NCBI RefSeq assembly: GCF_030936135.1
Contig: NC_082598.1
Coordinates: 29,940,687-30,004,686, forward strand
From: Gavia stellata
Taxonomy: Eukaryota > Chordata > Aves > Gaviiformes > Gaviidae
Direction: 5' to 3'
DNA: 64,000 nucleotides
In this document: positions 27,901 to 39,329 of the stretch, piece by piece
Numbering within the stretch: position 1 is the first letter of the stretch
How the letters are laid out: each line of letters starts with the position of its first letter
Made by a program: the position numbers and the translations under genes
The notes under the pieces: model-generated
Seen by the model: only the letters and a program-made list of their open reading frames with translations
Database searches by the model: none
What the model was told of the DNA's origin: nothing

Positions 27901-29021
27901 ATATGCAAGTCCCATCTTTTGTAGGATTCATAAAGCATCATCTCTGACTAAGGAAAATGAGAATTGTGGTTTTGAAAGATTTACTGGAAATCTAAGATGT
28001 AATTTGCTAATTTTGGTGTTCATTAGTATAATAAACCCTGGAGATTTATCCAGACATTTGGGTGTATAAGTAGGTATTCTGATTTCACATTAAAGACTGC
28101 ATAGAGCTGCATTAATATTAGTTGTTAATGTCTGAGTTGCAAATTTAAATGACCTGATTATTTTTTTCCTTCTAGTCTGCAGGGTCAATTGTCCTGCAAG
28201 TTTTTCCATGTATATGTCAAAGGTGCTTTCTTAAGTTCCTGAATAAGATAGTAATCTTACAGTATCACTTTATCTAAATTCTTTATTGCTTCAGTCTTCT
28301 GTGTGAGATGAGAAAAGGACTCTGTTGCCTTTTGGGCAAGGCTGAAGCATTTATGTATCAGCCATCTACTTGAACTATACTGCATGTTCAGACCTGCAAA
28401 ATTAGGTAGGCTGACAGTATCCTGGGTAGCTGGATTCAGGTGGGATCATTATTAGCTTTAGAATAATTTGATTTCACAGAGCTCATGGATTGCAACTGAT
28501 ATTAATCTAGATGAGAGTTTAACAAATGTCAAATGTAACTTGTCAAATTGGTACTTAAATTTTGAGAAACCTTTTCTGTAGCCTTTGCACGAACTCATCT
28601 TCTTCACTGTACTGCTCGCTAGATGACTGTGCATGCTCCCTTGAAGTAAGGTGCTACTGGTAACTTGTGTGGATGTTCACTCTGTATCTTTGCACTGTTA
28701 TCTTCTCTTTGTTGGATTATGTACAGGTTTGTCACTTTTAGGTTTTTAACTTTTAAAATAGCGTAGCAAAGATCTGAACAGCCCATTTATACAAGTAAAG
28801 CATTTTGTAGCCTACTGAACTGTAGTTACTTGAAAAATGTGTGGATCTTTTTCTTAATTCGTTTCAGTCCTCATTTTTTTTTCTGTTTAAAACAGGTAGT
28901 TATGCTTGTACTAGCTTGGAAGTTGGATGCACAAAACATGGGCTACTTTACATTACAAGAATGGTTAAAAGGAATGACATCACTACAGTAAGTGCTTTGA
29001 AAAACCTCTTGTTATAGTAAA

Positions 29022-29058
<37 letters not shown>

Positions 29059-32000
29059 AAAAAACACACTTTGATGTTTTGACACATCACAGTAGACCTC
29101 TCTGCTTTAGGTGTTAAGTAGAAGCCATACATTTTTGGTCATATTTGTGGTGATATGGCCACTTAGAGACAACTGAAACCCGACAGCTGCACGTTTAAAT
29201 ATGGTTGGATTAAAATGTCTGCAGTCTTAAGAAAACAGAAATGTCATGAGGTTCGACATTGTTTCTGTCCCCAAGGACATCTATCTTTGTCGCTGGATTG
29301 GACCTGTCTATTAGATATTGGTATATTGTTAGAGCATGTATAGTTTAAAAATCTTTTCTGTGACTGCATCATCATGTTCTTTCTAAGAGTTGCTTTCTCC
29401 AGTTCAGAGCTTATCTTCATGGCATAAGTAACATAAATGCAGTTGAATAATCACGTGTTTCATAGAGAGTTGGAGAAAGAACTGCAGTTTGCCTTATTTT
29501 CCAGAACAGAATCACTAAAACTGTGTAGGAAGTTCTACAGTTTCAGCAAAACTATTGAAGTATTGTTTCACTGCTGTCGTTTACTGGTTGTTTGCCACGG
29601 GTGGACAAGCTCTTAGTTCAATCTGTTGGAGAGTGCATTTTCTACAAACCCAAACGAATTTTTATCAGAGTACCAGTGTAAGACTTCGCTATTTTATCTA
29701 AATCTGTTTCACACTGTGAGTTTAATCAAAGCATTTTATGCAGAAAAACTCATAAACATGCCTCTGTACAGTGTGATGTATTTTGAAGAGACTGATGGGG
29801 ATACTTTTTAAGAGAGTCTTTTCTAAAACATCAGGCATCTGTATAAGAATGCAGACTCTAAATTCCCTTTATGCTTTTCTTGTAGATGTGATACTACAGA
29901 AAAATTGAGAAATTCTCTGGATTACTTGAGATCTTTATTAAATGAGCCTACCAATTTTAAGCTTATTTATAGATATGCATTTGACTTTGCACGGGTAAGT
30001 ACTGTGGAAGACCAGCATCTGAAATTAAAACTTTACTTTCATAAGTAACAATTCAAAGACTGTATACTTCTGTTTCTCCTAAGATGCCACTCAAGATTGC
30101 TTCTAACAAATGGAACTGTTTGTGTCCTAAAAAAGTATATGCAAAATGCCAGAACTGGAAAAGTATATAGGATGCTTGATGTTCAGTGGTTTAGTGTTTT
30201 GGCATGTTTTGTTACTTCTCTGCTTCAAGCTATTTTGTGATTTCAAGGAAATAATTTAGGCACTATTCTGTTGCATATTGGAGCTTTCCCACTTACTTCC
30301 ACTGGCTTTATAATTACCCTAGCTTTTTTTTTTTTACTATTTGAATTTTGTGAGCATAAACATATTAAAAACAGGAAGGCACTTCAGGCATTTCTGCAGG
30401 TGGTAAAAATAACTAATATAATAAAAGCTGGATATGATATAATATAAATACTTGTTCAGAAGACTGTTGGAAGGGCATTGATGATGTTCTCAGTGTTTAT
30501 TAAACAATCTCCTTATACCAGTCTTCCTACTATAAAATATGTATTGATAAAATTGTACCTGGTATTGGAATCCATAATATGCTTAAGACTATTCCTACTT
30601 AAAGGAACCAATAAAATAACTTTAATTTTCTGAATTAACATTTTGACATGGAATTTGGACATCCGTCTTGCTAACGTGATGGAGTGTACGGAAGATTTAA
30701 CATTAAAATGATCACAGGCAAAACTGAAGCTCAGATTTTGGTGCAGGAGAACCAAAAGCACCAAGAAAATTTGCAGCAAAAAAAGTAACATGAGGAAAAA
30801 AAAAAAGAAATTGAACTGATAGCTATTCTGATAGTTAAGTCTGTCATAAGTACCTCAGATTTGTGGTACATCACTGCTTTCTGCATGTCAGCATGCAGAG
30901 ATTCACAGTAGTTCACTTTTAACCAAGGAAACCTACAGCTGAATATGACAGAATGCATGGTATTAGGTAGTACAAGAGGGGAAAAAAGCCGTATCAACAT
31001 CTTAATTCTTCCTTTGCTCTGTGAAGGTTTATTCTGCCAGTTTTGCTCAATGTAAAATGCAAAGGCTAGAAATAATTAATGTTGCCAAAGAAGTTCAAGC
31101 TACTGATGAAATATTTGGAATAGATTAAAAATTATTTTGGTAGTAGCAAATCTACACCAGCCGATGGCCTGTCTAAATTAAGTGCAAAAACTTAAAAAGA
31201 GAATAGTGGATGGAGTTTTTTCAAGAGGCACCAAATTGATGTGAGTAACAGGGGTCTTGAAAAATAATTTAAACAGACACAGATGCTGTGACAAAAAAAA
31301 ACAGATTGTAGAACTGCAAGTCAAAGGCATATCAACAAGCGAATTGTCAAAACAATGTTAGATTATTAAACTTTTCATACTGTGGAGCCAGGGGAAGTCT
31401 ATAGGAGAGTGGCATCCAGTAAGAATAGAAATGATTGCTGACAAAGGTTGATAAGTTTCTCTAGATGCAGCAGATGAATCTATATATAATTTTTATCAGA
31501 ATAATTGAAATGATTGATAGAAAAAAGTTCATGGGAGCAGTTTTGTGTTTTCATCCAGAGGATTGTGTAATTTCCATCCTAAGAGTAATCATTTCAGGGA
31601 AGTGCTCCATGCAGAAAATACTTGTCTAAACTTCTGAAGTTTCAAGAGAGAATTTTTGAAAGCCTCTGTTGCAATTTGGTATTTGGAGTTAGTTTGTCCA
31701 AAAAAAAAAAAAAAAAAAGTATCATCAAGGTTTTATGCAGCATGCATAATTTATGTCAGCATGGATTTGAGGAATGAATTTAAAACACCATGTGTTGGTA
31801 TTAAGCACAAATACATTCTTCTCTCTCTGTTTGCCATTGTCATTGCTGAGTTTGAGAACATACAGATAATTGTATTTCATGGCTTAAATAGGTCTTTTAT
31901 CTGATATACTGGAAAAAAAATTTCAGAAAGACTGTCTACCATCAGTGTAAAACAAATACTGAAATTTATGAGAGTTTGTCAATACATTCTTTCCACTGTG

Positions 32001-34694
32001 TCCGAGAAAGAGAATGTAAGTATCTGGAATATATGTTAAGAATGAAATTGGAGCATCTATCATGGCAGATGTGCCATTAGGCAATTGGAGGTGGGTATAA
32101 AGGGCTTATCTGAACAATTTGTTTTGAACAGTAGTCAGAGAGAGAGAATGTAGAAACTTAATGTAAGGCATGTGAAAACAGCACAGCCAAAGTAAAGGCA
32201 ACAGAACCTGATTTCATTAACACTTTAGTGTGTGGGAAGAATTCAGAGTATACCAATATGGAAAATAAAATGTATTCTCACAGCAGTATGATTTCTGCTT
32301 AAAGGTATTTGTGACAGAGGTGTAAATGGGCTTTGGAAAGAGGATTAGTTTTTAGAACTATTTGATGTTGGAAATAAGTGGAAGAATTGTATCACATTAA
32401 TTTAAAAATGCGTTTGCAGGTTTGTTTTTCAGCTTTATTACTAATCAAAAGGCTTTGTTCATCCCGGAGTTTACTTTCTTCCTCTAGATAAGTTTGAGTG
32501 AAGTCCCTCTTGGATTTAGTGACCAGAATGTAAAACAATTTATGATGTTTTCAGAGTTGCTGGCCTCCCCACTTTCCTTCCAAAACAAATCTGCATTAAA
32601 TTCTGTCTACACTATTTTAGAATTGAGGTGTATTTTGTATGAAATGGATTTCAGGAAGAGAGGGTAACCTTGTGGCTAAGGCATTCAATTGTCTGAGAAC
32701 TGGGATCTTGTTCTGCCACATCCTTCCTACATGATAGAAGACAATTCAGTTATGTTTTGAGCTTGTTTTTCTAATAAAGATGTGTATTCTGAAATACATA
32801 CAACTGCAGTTGTAGAGGTGAGGCATAGGGCTCAATTCCCTTTGTCTTGCACTGTTCTGTGTCCTGGATATCCCTACATCCCTGTTTTTTCTTAATTTAG
32901 ACTTTGCAGTCTGCAATAATGAGTATATACAGAGAGATCAAGGTCTACAGTAGCTAATATAGAACTTTATTTTTTGTGATTTCATTAATTTCTGAATTTA
33001 TAGCTTAATGCTATAACCAAGGCATAAAAGGGTGGAGTTTTACGTCCCATCTCTCACCAAAATTTGTTTAATCTCAAGACAACAAATGTAGATGGATAAA
33101 CTACTTAAAATAACACAAATGAATCTTACGTGTACACATGTATTCTTCAGATGTGCAGAAGTTGTATTATCAAATATATTAACTTTCCTACTGATTACAT
33201 GTAACAAATCTGCTGGGTACAGATGATGATGCTTTTTCTTAGCAGAAACAGAAAAATCACCCCCTAAGCCCTAATATACTACTGCTATGTTGAACTAAAA
33301 CTAGGACAGTTCTGAGAGGGGTCTCCATGTGCTAGTGTATTATGTTTCCTCTGCTCATTTGATAATTACTTTAATCTGAATTTCATGTAATCAGTAGAAT
33401 AACAGAACAAAGAACCTCCTTGGCTCACTCTTGCATAGTCAGTGTTACTTGATAGCTGCTTAACTACCTAGTGACAGTTCATGTAGTTGTAATAATACCA
33501 CAGGAAATATATGCAGCAATACTATTTTAAGAGATGTATGGGTATGGGTCTAACGGCCATTACTTTCTGGAAAGGTCTGAAGTCACAAACAGGAGTGTAT
33601 GCCTCATTTGCAATAGCAGTGACAGTTTTTTGGGAAAGTCCATAGAAAGCAGCATCTCTGTATAGCAAGCCATTAACTATGAGGAAGGAAACTTTACTAG
33701 GAAGTTATGTTTTATTGAAAACCACTTTTATATACTGCTATTTATTATTTATTTGTTAATTTGTTTTAGGTATGGGTGAGCTGTAGTACAGGCAGTGGAG
33801 GAAGTGAAAAATCCTGAAATCATGCTCTTTTTTCTTTTTGACGTTTTCCTTTTTATGCAGGAAAAGGACCAGCGCAGCCTAGATATCAATACTGCCAAGT
33901 GTATGTTGGGCCTTCTTTTAGGAAAAACATGGTCCCTTTTTCCAGTATTTCACCAGTTTCTAGAGGTATGAAGTTTGAAAGAGAATTACATTTTTTTGGT
34001 CTGTCTTCTCTGATACTTTAACTAGAGGTAGAATGAACAGCTAAGAATTTTTTATTCTGATTTAGAATATACTAACCCCCAAAGCAGTACTTGCGACTGA
34101 TTATCTTTCCTTTCTTCCTTTTCCCCAAATCCCTATGCTGTTAAAGTTTATTTAATGCAGGACAAAGTATAGAATGTCTTTGATTTGCTTTTGGACTTTC
34201 ATTTTATTGCTGTATGTTTGTCCACTAAAAGGTGTCTTAATCAGAAACATGAATTATTCACCACTAGCTTGACTACTTAGTGGTTTCTTTAATCCTGTTT
34301 TGTTTTAGATGGCATACAGCCTAAACTAATAATTCATCACAAGGTTTAAATTTTCTGTAAGAAAATCTGAATTTGAGGGAGTTGAAAATATATTTTAGTA
34401 ACTTCTGTTTCTTGCCTTCAAGCAGCAATCAAAATACAAAGTTATCAATAAGGACCAATGGTGTAACGTTCTTGAATTCAGCAGAACAATTAACCTTGAC
34501 CTCAGTAACTATGATGAAGATGGAGCCTGTAAGTACTGCCATGTGTTGGTGTTCTAAAATAACTTATTTCTCTGAGCTTAATCATTCAGTGTCCTTTTAC
34601 AAAATTTTGTAAAATACAGTTATTTGATCTCTCTACAGGGCCAGTGTTATTGGATGAGTTTGTGGAATGGTATAAAGGAAAACAGATGACATAG
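6892..34694 (+). CDS. DCUN1D4: DCUN1D4, DCN1-like protein 4 (coding exons 2-11; first coding exon not in view)
   Basis: DCUN1D4 belongs to the DCN1-like family, which binds cullins and the acetylated N-terminus of NEDD8 E2 enzymes and promotes cullin neddylation; this paralogue is mainly nuclear. Joining 6892-6962, 7925-7964, 15300-15414, 24801-24892, 27265-27335, 28896-28987, 29886-29994, 33861-33965, 34426-34528 and 34639-34694 gives 284 residues in one unbroken frame to a TAG stop. With the eight missing N-terminal residues this is 292, the length I recall for human. The N-terminal part is polar. A basic, NLS-like cluster (PRKKRRP at 64-69, AKKSRH at 77-82) follows. The potentiating-neddylation (PONY/DCUN1) domain covers about 84-290, including LEWFYEYAG, the [13 protein letters not shown]-hand-like segment and the C-terminal [12 protein letters not shown]. 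All borders are AG/GT and all phases agree. Identification is near certain; the missing first exon is probably upstream of the window. Confidence 0.97.
7925..7964 (+). CDS. DCUN1D4: DCUN1D4 coding exon 3 (40-nt microexon-like)
   Basis: A short exon after TTGCAG and before GTATTT, encoding [13 protein letters not shown] plus the first base of a Gly codon. Length and phase match the flanking exons. Confidence 0.92.
7965..15299 (+). other. DCUN1D4: DCUN1D4 intron 3
   Basis: A 7.3 kb intron. It contains a TTTA-rich tract at about 12764-12811, a 12-bp palindrome GTATGGCCATAC at 13637-13648, a run of 25 A at 13681-13705 and a run of 12 C followed by A residues at 14769-14786. No gene or identifiable transposon was seen. 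Confidence 0.6.
13681..13705. repeat. Poly(A)25 homopolymer
   Basis: Uninterrupted run of 25 A in DCUN1D4 intron 3, preceded by a G-rich segment (GGGGTGGGGGAGC). No retroposed gene body is recognisable upstream. Confidence 0.9.
15300..15414 (+). CDS. DCUN1D4: DCUN1D4 coding exon 4, carries the basic NLS-like cluster
   Basis: Preceded by CTGTAG and followed by GTATGT; starts in phase 1 and ends in phase 2. It encodes residues 46-84, including [20 protein letters not shown]. The Met codon at 15344 (residue 61) lies just before the basic cluster and could start a shorter isoform, which is inference only. Confidence 0.95.
15415..24800 (+). other. DCUN1D4: DCUN1D4 intron 4
   Basis: A 9.4 kb intron, the longest in view. 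Its only clear structured element is a short AATAG microsatellite at about 22814-22846. Small ORFs of up to 110 codons occur on both strands, but none resembles a known family. Confidence 0.6.
22814..22846. repeat. (AATAG)n short microsatellite
   Basis: About three to four imperfect units of GAATA/AATAG within DCUN1D4 intron 4. It could also be a remnant of a transposon tail, but no transposon body is recognisable beside it. Confidence 0.55.
24801..24892 (+). CDS. DCUN1D4: DCUN1D4 coding exon 5
   Basis: Starts after TTTTTTTAAG and ends before GTAAGG. It encodes residues 84-115 ([20 protein letters not shown], then [11 protein letters not shown]), the start of the PONY domain. Confidence 0.96.
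24893..27264 (+). other. DCUN1D4: DCUN1D4 intron 5
   Basis: AT-rich intron with a run of 13 A at 25268-25280. I see no gene or identifiable mobile element in it. Confidence 0.6.
27265..27335 (+). CDS. DCUN1D4: DCUN1D4 coding exon 6
   Basis: After TTTGCAG and before GTAAGT. Encodes residues 115-138 ([20 protein letters not shown], then PEN), the first EF-hand-like segment of the domain; ends in phase 0. Confidence 0.96.
27336..28895 (+). other. DCUN1D4: DCUN1D4 intron 6 with a poly(C) tract
   Basis: Intronic sequence containing a run of 19 C at 27578-27596, followed by an A-rich stretch. Nothing else is recognised. Confidence 0.6.
27578..27596. repeat. Poly(C)19 homopolymer
   Basis: Uninterrupted run of 19 C on the + strand (19 G on the - strand), followed by an A-rich run. 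Such tracts can form G-quadruplex or i-motif structures and often carry length errors. Confidence 0.9.
28896..28987 (+). CDS. DCUN1D4: DCUN1D4 coding exon 7
   Basis: After AAAACAG and before GTAAGT. Encodes residues 139-169 ([20 protein letters not shown], then [11 protein letters not shown]). A run of 33 T residues begins 37 nt past the donor. Confidence 0.96.
28988..29885 (+). other. DCUN1D4: DCUN1D4 intron 7 with a poly(T) tract
   Basis: Short intron of 898 nt; the notable content is a run of 33 T at 29025-29057 close to the donor. No gene is seen. Confidence 0.6.
29025..29057. repeat. Poly(T)33 homopolymer
   Basis: Uninterrupted run of 33 T, starting 37 nt downstream of the exon 7 donor. 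It could be the reversed poly(A) of an old insertion, but no element body is recognised beside it. Confidence 0.9.
29886..29994 (+). CDS. DCUN1D4: DCUN1D4 coding exon 8
   Basis: After CTTGTAG and before GTAAGT. Encodes residues 169-205 ([20 protein letters not shown] to YRYAFDFAR) and ends in phase 0. Confidence 0.96.
29995..33860 (+). other. DCUN1D4: DCUN1D4 intron 8
   Basis: A 3.9 kb intron with a run of 19 A at 31700-31718 and a possible decayed MIR-type SINE at about 32655-32870. Small ORFs are not supported as genes. Confidence 0.6.
32655..32870 (+). mobile_element. Possible ancient tRNA-derived (MIR/CORE-type) SINE relic
   Basis: The segment contains GTAACCTTGTGGCTAAGGCA, then, 10-40 nt on, GGGATCTTGTTCTGCCACA. 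This is the order and spacing of the tRNA-like A/B-box head of amniote MIR-type SINEs (TGGCTAAGGCA, then CTGGGTTC-type and CTCTGCCAC). The rest is too decayed to align by eye, so the element, its limits and its orientation are tentative. Confidence 0.4.
33861..33965 (+). CDS. DCUN1D4: DCUN1D4 coding exon 9
   Basis: After TTATGCAG and before GTATGA. Encodes residues 206-240 ([20 protein letters not shown] to PVFHQFLE), part of the cullin-binding helical lobe. Confidence 0.96.
34426..34528 (+). CDS. DCUN1D4: DCUN1D4 coding exon 10, tandem NAGNAG acceptor
   Basis: Encodes residues 241-275 ([20 protein letters not shown] to NYDEDGAW) and is followed by GTAAGT. The acceptor reads AAGCAG. The downstream AG at 34424-34425 gives the family sequence; the upstream AG at 34421-34422 would insert one Gln. 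Confidence 0.95.
34639..34694 (+). CDS. DCUN1D4: DCUN1D4 terminal coding exon 11
   Basis: After CTCTACAG. Encodes the end of W275 and residues 276-292 ([17 protein letters not shown]), then TAG at 34692-34694. The acidic/aromatic LDEFVEWY segment is the conserved DCN1-family C-terminus. Confidence 0.96.
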
Positions 34695-37600
34695 GAGTTT
34701 TACTATGCACAGCCACTCGAGAGTCACTGTTACCAGTTATGTCAACCATTAGCCATAAACTGCTATTTGTATCAAAGTGCATGCTGCTTTTCTTGCACTG
34801 CATCCCTTTTGCAGGGAACTTTTGATGTTTGCTATTTAACAAGCTAGCTATGCTTGCTGTGTAGCATTGTTCTCTTTGAAGGCTGCTTTGCATTTTGTAT
34901 TTACACTATGAATTTGGTGAACTTGCCAGCGTCTTCACTGTGATTATGTGTATATTGCTGTCTAAATTTTGTATATGTGTATAAAAAAAAAAAGCTTCAC
35001 CTAGGGATTATTTCTGCAGAAATGTATTGTAAAAATAATTTTGTGGCATATTTCTAGTCATCACTTACATGTTTGTTGAAACTTTAGTTATTTGGTTTTT
35101 CTTTTGGTCTCAAGTGTAGCATTTCAGAAAATGAAATTAACAGACTGCTTGGACATAGTTATGTGAAGAACTATTGTCAATGTTACTATTTGAGATGCCA
35201 ATTTCTGAGGGGAGAAGACATGCTGTGACTTTCTTCACCGGAATTCGCCAAACCTGACCTATTGCTTAATAGGAATGAAACATTGGTGTCTTAAAAAATA
35301 TATATACACATATAAATACTAAACCACTGTAATAGTTGTACATGCCACAGATGATTTCCATTTGAAGAAAAAAGTACTGACTTTTTAATGTTAAAACTGC
35401 AGTAGTCATTACAGGTACAAATGAACAAATTAAAGTACCTTTTAAAAATGGGTTTTAGACTTCTGTAAATTGCCTTTGGCATACTCCTTTTAATTTTTGG
35501 TGTACCAAGAGTGTTTGGTCTATGTTGCGATCTAGTGAAATTGACAGTTCTAGCTAAAATTAGTGGTTTGGGGAATAAAGTCTGCTCACCCCTAGCACAC
35601 ATCATATAGATGTGAAGGTTTTTTTGTTTGTAACATTAATCTTTCCCAGAGTCTCTAACTTTGTGTTTCTAAGTAATTAAAAATACGATATTGAATAGTC
35701 AAAACATTACTTTTTCTTTCATGCTGGGGATTGGAATTTCCTAGCAGAATGTCCATTGCAGGCAATGGGCATGTTAAACACCAGCATTAAATGACAGTAC
35801 TTTTTAGTAGGGACCACTGCCTATTTCACTCATTTCTTTACCTGTATAGGACAGTTGTAGTGATTATTTTGGGGAAAATGAGTGAATGGAATGATGTTTA
35901 GGTTCTGTAATTTTGTCACGTTGTCTTTGCCTTACCTTTCTTTATTAAGTAATGTTAGTGTTGATTTTTATAAATAGGTCCTTGAAGTATCTGGTGCTAT
36001 TAAACTTTGATCCCTAAGGATTTATTAGAATGTTCCATATTGATTCATGGAGCATTTAACAAAAAAGGGCCAGTGGGTGTTTTGGAATGAAGAATAACAT
36101 TACTTTTCTGTAGAAATATTTTACAAGGTATTGGCAGTTTTGGTATTTCTCTAGAATGCAATCCAGGGGAAGGGGGGGAAGAGTGTTTTAGGTTGAATGT
36201 GAATTTTCAGCTGTATTAAAGGTCCTATTCTGCTGTCACTGAAGTCAGGAACAGGTGTCATTAACTCAACTACTTTCAGGATTAAGCCTAATTTAGCAAA
36301 AGCACATTAGTTTGCTGCCCTGGACCAGGAGGTTGTAATTGTGGTGCTACAGGTGGTCAGTTGTGTTCAAATCTGGTGGTGGTTGTTGTTGTTGGTTTTT
36401 GTTGTCAAACTCAGCTGCCAAAGACAAAAATTGTTTGTGTGTGTTTGTGTATATTTGTATATACATAAATATACAATATGTATGCATATACAAAACCTAG
36501 AATTTAATCATGCTAAGAAGAAAATACTACCTTTCCCTGTGAAATAGTCATGTTGGGATTTCCATGACACTACATAGCGGTCTTTAAAGTTAATAGTGGT
36601 AAAACATAAATAGTCATTGCTTTCTCATGTACTAATACGCATAACCTTAATTCCATGTTTGATGCCAGTTTGCACAAGAAATTAATTCGGTGGAGTGTGG
36701 TATTTAATGTTTACAATAAGCCTCTTACTAAAACACACATGTTTTATTAAGACTTCTGATGTAAATGTGTATATTACCATAATATAACTGTAAGGAAATA
36801 CCAGTGGAGCTGCTGGTTTACTTCTTAAAAGAATGAACTTAGAAGCAATATAACTTTTAACATTAGGCTAAATTGTGGTTGCTAAGATTTTAAGTGAAAT
36901 ACTGTAATTGTTCTTAAATGTTAGGCTAGTTACTGACTCTAGAAAATTGTTTAGCACAAATTGGCATGAATCCTGCAACAAATACAAGGTTTGCATAAAA
37001 GGTTTTGTATGTCACAAATAATTTTGCTTCCAATAATGGAAGAAGAGCCAAAGACACTCTTAATCTATTATTGTCATAGGTATAACTTTCATATAACAGG
37101 GTCAACAGAAATCTGTTCAGCTCAACCAGGTGCTCTTTTTCCAAGTTTTGCTAACATTTAGTAGAAGGCAAAATTTAATTAAAAGCAAAGAAAACAGGAG
37201 AAGAAACCTCAGAAAGTACTCATGCTATATAAGTAAAAAAGTCTTCATTTTTTCTTTGGGTAAAAGTAATTGGGGGTGATGGAAAGGAAGAATGTATTTG
37301 GAAATGACTCAGATGTTGCAAATTTTTTTTTCTTCCACTTGCAAGCAGGATGAATCTGTAGTCTTCAGCTGGTTTATAAACATGCATCTTCATAAAATAA
37401 ACCACAAATTCAACTACAGCTAGTAGACAGCTTTACTGACATTTATAGAGAACAAATGGACTAAAATGGATCCGTGTGGGTTCCCTGTGCTATGTCCATC
37501 CTTCTGTTTTTGCTATGTATGCTGATAAGCAGAGGATCCTAACATTTCCAGCTCTTGTATTTTGGAGAAATTCCCTCTCATTTTTAAATAATTGTGGAAA

Positions 37601-38243
37601 CTTAACTAAGCTGCTCAGTTTATATTGTATTTAGTACAAGTTTGGTGTTTGCTTTTTTGTTTGTTATGCCATCATATAGTTGATGTAGGGTTTGGGGTTT
37701 TTTTCCTGTTGAAAAATAATATACAGAATATGCTGACTTCTTGGACAAGACACTGAGAGGACATTCTGGCAGAAGTGTCATGGGTCTTATGCTAATCTTC
37801 CTGGTGTACTATTACTGTCCTTATAGCAGAAGCTTGATGATCTGTGTGAAATTCATGCTTGGTATTTGGAGATGTAAAGTGGAAAGCCAGTTAGTGAAAG
37901 GAAAACAGCATCCAGGGGCTATAGCAATGGACACTTTAAGTTGGTAGATGACAAACATGTGGAGCTCTTTGGACTTGATGATCTTCAAGGTCTTTTCCAA
38001 CCTAAATGGTTCTATGATTCTGTGAATATTAGTAATCAGAATATTCCACAAATAAAATTTCATTCTACAGCAAAATAATACTAAGTATTTAAAATATCAA
38101 TATAATTCTGTAGTACTGTTATTTTTTCAGTTTTTATCTTTTTCAAGGAAAGCAAGCTGAAGAGGATGGAATTTATTGGAATCCTTTATGTACTTGAGTT
38201 TTCAGTTAAAACCTATTTAAGATTGTCTTTAAGCTACAATAAA
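34695..38243 (+). other. DCUN1D4: Candidate long 3' UTR of DCUN1D4
   Basis: AT-rich sequence without coding potential follows the stop. Several poly(A) signals fit: AATAAA at about 35574, ATTAAA near 36000, AATAAA near 37398 and AATAAA at 38238-38243. The long mammalian DCUN1D4 UTR makes a distal end plausible, but the actual cleavage sites cannot be chosen from sequence alone. A TG/TA-rich stretch lies at about 36434-36490. Confidence 0.45.
37968..38025 (+). mobile_element. CR1 LINE 3'-end fragment
   Basis: The segment GGACTTGATGATCTTCAAGG, then TCTTTTCCAACCTAAATGG and TTCTATGATTCTGTG, is the extreme 3' end of avian CR1 elements with the characteristic 8-bp-type terminal repeat. Only the last ~60 nt is clear; the upstream part is absent or too diverged. 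It lies in the putative distal DCUN1D4 3' UTR. Confidence 0.75.
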
Positions 38244-38680
38244 CATTTGGGTTACCTTTATGTACCCTTTTCTAACATTTGTAGACAACTGGAGGTTTCT
38301 CCCATTTTACCACAAATACATACATTTTATTTCATCACAAATATGCTCACACAATCAAAATTAGTTACAGCTCATTGCTACTTAGTTAATGTTCCCAAGT
38401 TACTTTTTTGGAGGGCAAGAAGTGGACTTCAGTTCTGTTAAGGTTTTCCCAGATTTCTGTTGACCCTTGGTCACAAGTCTAACAAATTATTTAATACTTT
38501 GGAATTCATATAGACAGCTTTAAAGGTTAACTTGTGCCCTGGTTTTAATTATAACTGCTAAAATACCTCTTTCTAGGCCTTATATTTTGTCCTTTCATAT
38601 TGCTGTAAAAATGTATAGAATCCATCCACCAACTAAATAGTTTGTCGTCTGTAATTGAGACCAAAACTCGGCTTGATTTT

Positions 38681-38742
38681 TTTGTTTGTTTGTTTTTATT
38701 TTTTAAATTTTTTTTCCCCCTCTGTGGTTGTGTGTGTGTGTG
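38681..38742. repeat. (GTTT)n / poly(T) / (TG)n simple-sequence cluster
   Basis: Four-base TTTG units pass into a T-rich tract, then TTTTTCCCCC and a TG dinucleotide run. Each part is short. Confidence 0.75.
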
Positions 38743-39329
38743 CCTGTGTACATGCGTTGTCACAAAATAGTACTTACTGACACTGCTGTTGCAGGAGCAG
38801 CAGTTAACTTGTAACTGTGAATGCTTTATGTCTTAGTTATTTGGATATTACATAAATAAGGTGTGCTAAACTCCTGTGACTCACAACCTGACAAAAATAC
38901 TGTTACACCTCCTAACATGAGTTCATCCTGTTGATTTTTAGGTCTTTTGCTGGTGTTGATGTAAAATGGCATCGCACAAATAAACAGTATTTGTGTTGGT
39001 TTCAGCAACTGACTTCAGATTTTTCTGTGGTTCATACTTCAGAAATTCTCATATGTGAACATGCATCATGTCAGCTGGCAACCTTTATCATTTAGCAGCA
39101 GAGGACGTGTACGTACTATCTTGTCATCCTTATTTCTAATAGTAAGGCAAATCAGTATTTAAAACTTTGTTGGAAACTGTGTGTTTCCAGTGGAGTGTGT
39201 GGATGTAAAACAGTATTGTACTACAAAAGTTTTCAACAAAAAGAGTCAAATTGAGCAGGAACGTCTCTTAAGACAAAATTTTGCAGGAAGCATGATCATT
39301 ACCCACTCATCTCAACACAGGCTTTTGGC

